The notes under the pieces are model-generated. The model saw nothing but the letters and a program-made list of their open reading frames with translations, searched no databases and was not told the DNA's origin. From the NCBI GenBank assembly GCA_036245805.1, contig BTRK01000005.1, forward strand, positions 28,687,469-28,751,468: a DNA stretch of 64,000 bases, written 5' to 3'. The position numbers and the translations under genes were made by a program. This stretch comes from Pristionchus mayeri. Its lineage: Eukaryota; Nematoda; Chromadorea; Rhabditida; Neodiplogasteridae. Of this stretch, positions 63,867 to 64,000 are shown one piece after another (the stretch's first letter is position 1; the number at the start of each line of letters is the position of its first letter).

Positions 63867-64000
63867 TCATACGATCATCTTCTCGAGAAGGACCTCTTCG
63901 TCGTCAGTCAGACCCGATGCTTGGTACATCTTAGAAGACGAGTACTGAAAGGGAGCCTTGTAGTCTTCGTAATACGTAATATTTTTTCCGAAATCCAACC
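63867..64000 (-). CDS. Last exon of an unidentified gene, truncated by the window edge
   Basis: Open from the window edge to TGA at 63867-63869, reading DFGKNITYYEDYKAPFQYSS, then a short acidic end DDEEVLLEKMIV. It is Tyr-rich then acidic, with no stop in 43 codons. The protein family was not recognised from this tail alone. A coding call rests on the uninterrupted frame, its composition and position at the 3' end of a minus-strand gene; part of the exon may be noncoding. Confidence 0.5.
   Translation of the reverse strand, partial: LDFGKNITYYEDYKAPFQYSSSKMYQASGLTDDEEVLLEKMIV

Overview
The window looks like nuclear DNA of a nematode, probably a free-living rhabditid or diplogastrid type. 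Genes are split into many small exons by mostly short introns (several about 40 nt). The introns and spacers are rich in TACGGTA/TACTGTA and ATCGAT words, and small inverted-repeat transposons are common. The species cannot be named from the sequence alone. All gene models were made by reading exon homology and splice sites by eye. Gene outer limits are better supported than individual exon edges.

Layout. Seven protein genes lie on the minus strand and one on the plus strand. From left to right: a TRAF-type adaptor (10-1627); mitochondrial leucyl-tRNA synthetase with a tandemly duplicated 3' part (1981-10852); a long coiled-coil gene carrying two copies of a roughly 130-residue module that resembles the nematode SPK domain (11137-18216); an SNRK-type protein kinase (19078-27681); then, divergently on the plus strand, a single-pass membrane protein with a Lys/Ser-rich repetitive tail (about 28742-34587); VPS13, a bridge-like lipid-transfer protein that fills 35789-60144; a small LSM-domain protein like NAA38, the auxiliary subunit of the NatC acetyltransferase (62545-63139 or 63247); and the last exon of an unidentified gene at the right edge (63867 to beyond 64000). 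A tRNA-Ile(AAT) gene sits inside a VPS13 intron.

Mobile DNA. Intact element boundaries are visible: two 176-bp copies of one hAT-like MITE, each with a perfect 8-bp target duplication; a 1,068-bp foldback element with 8-bp target duplication inside a VPS13 intron; a 468-bp MITE with 6-bp target duplication between two convergent genes; a 1,370-bp Helitron-like insertion in one copy of the LeuRS duplication; two elements of about 890 bp with mariner-like ends; and a TA-flanked inverted repeat. Most lie in introns, several within 15-20 nt of a splice site.

The genes do not form an obvious pathway; most are conserved housekeeping or signalling genes. The most unusual items are the LeuRS gene with two intact C-terminal regions, the double-module SPK-like gene, the repetitive-tail membrane protein, and the shared word composition of the introns and the foldback element.
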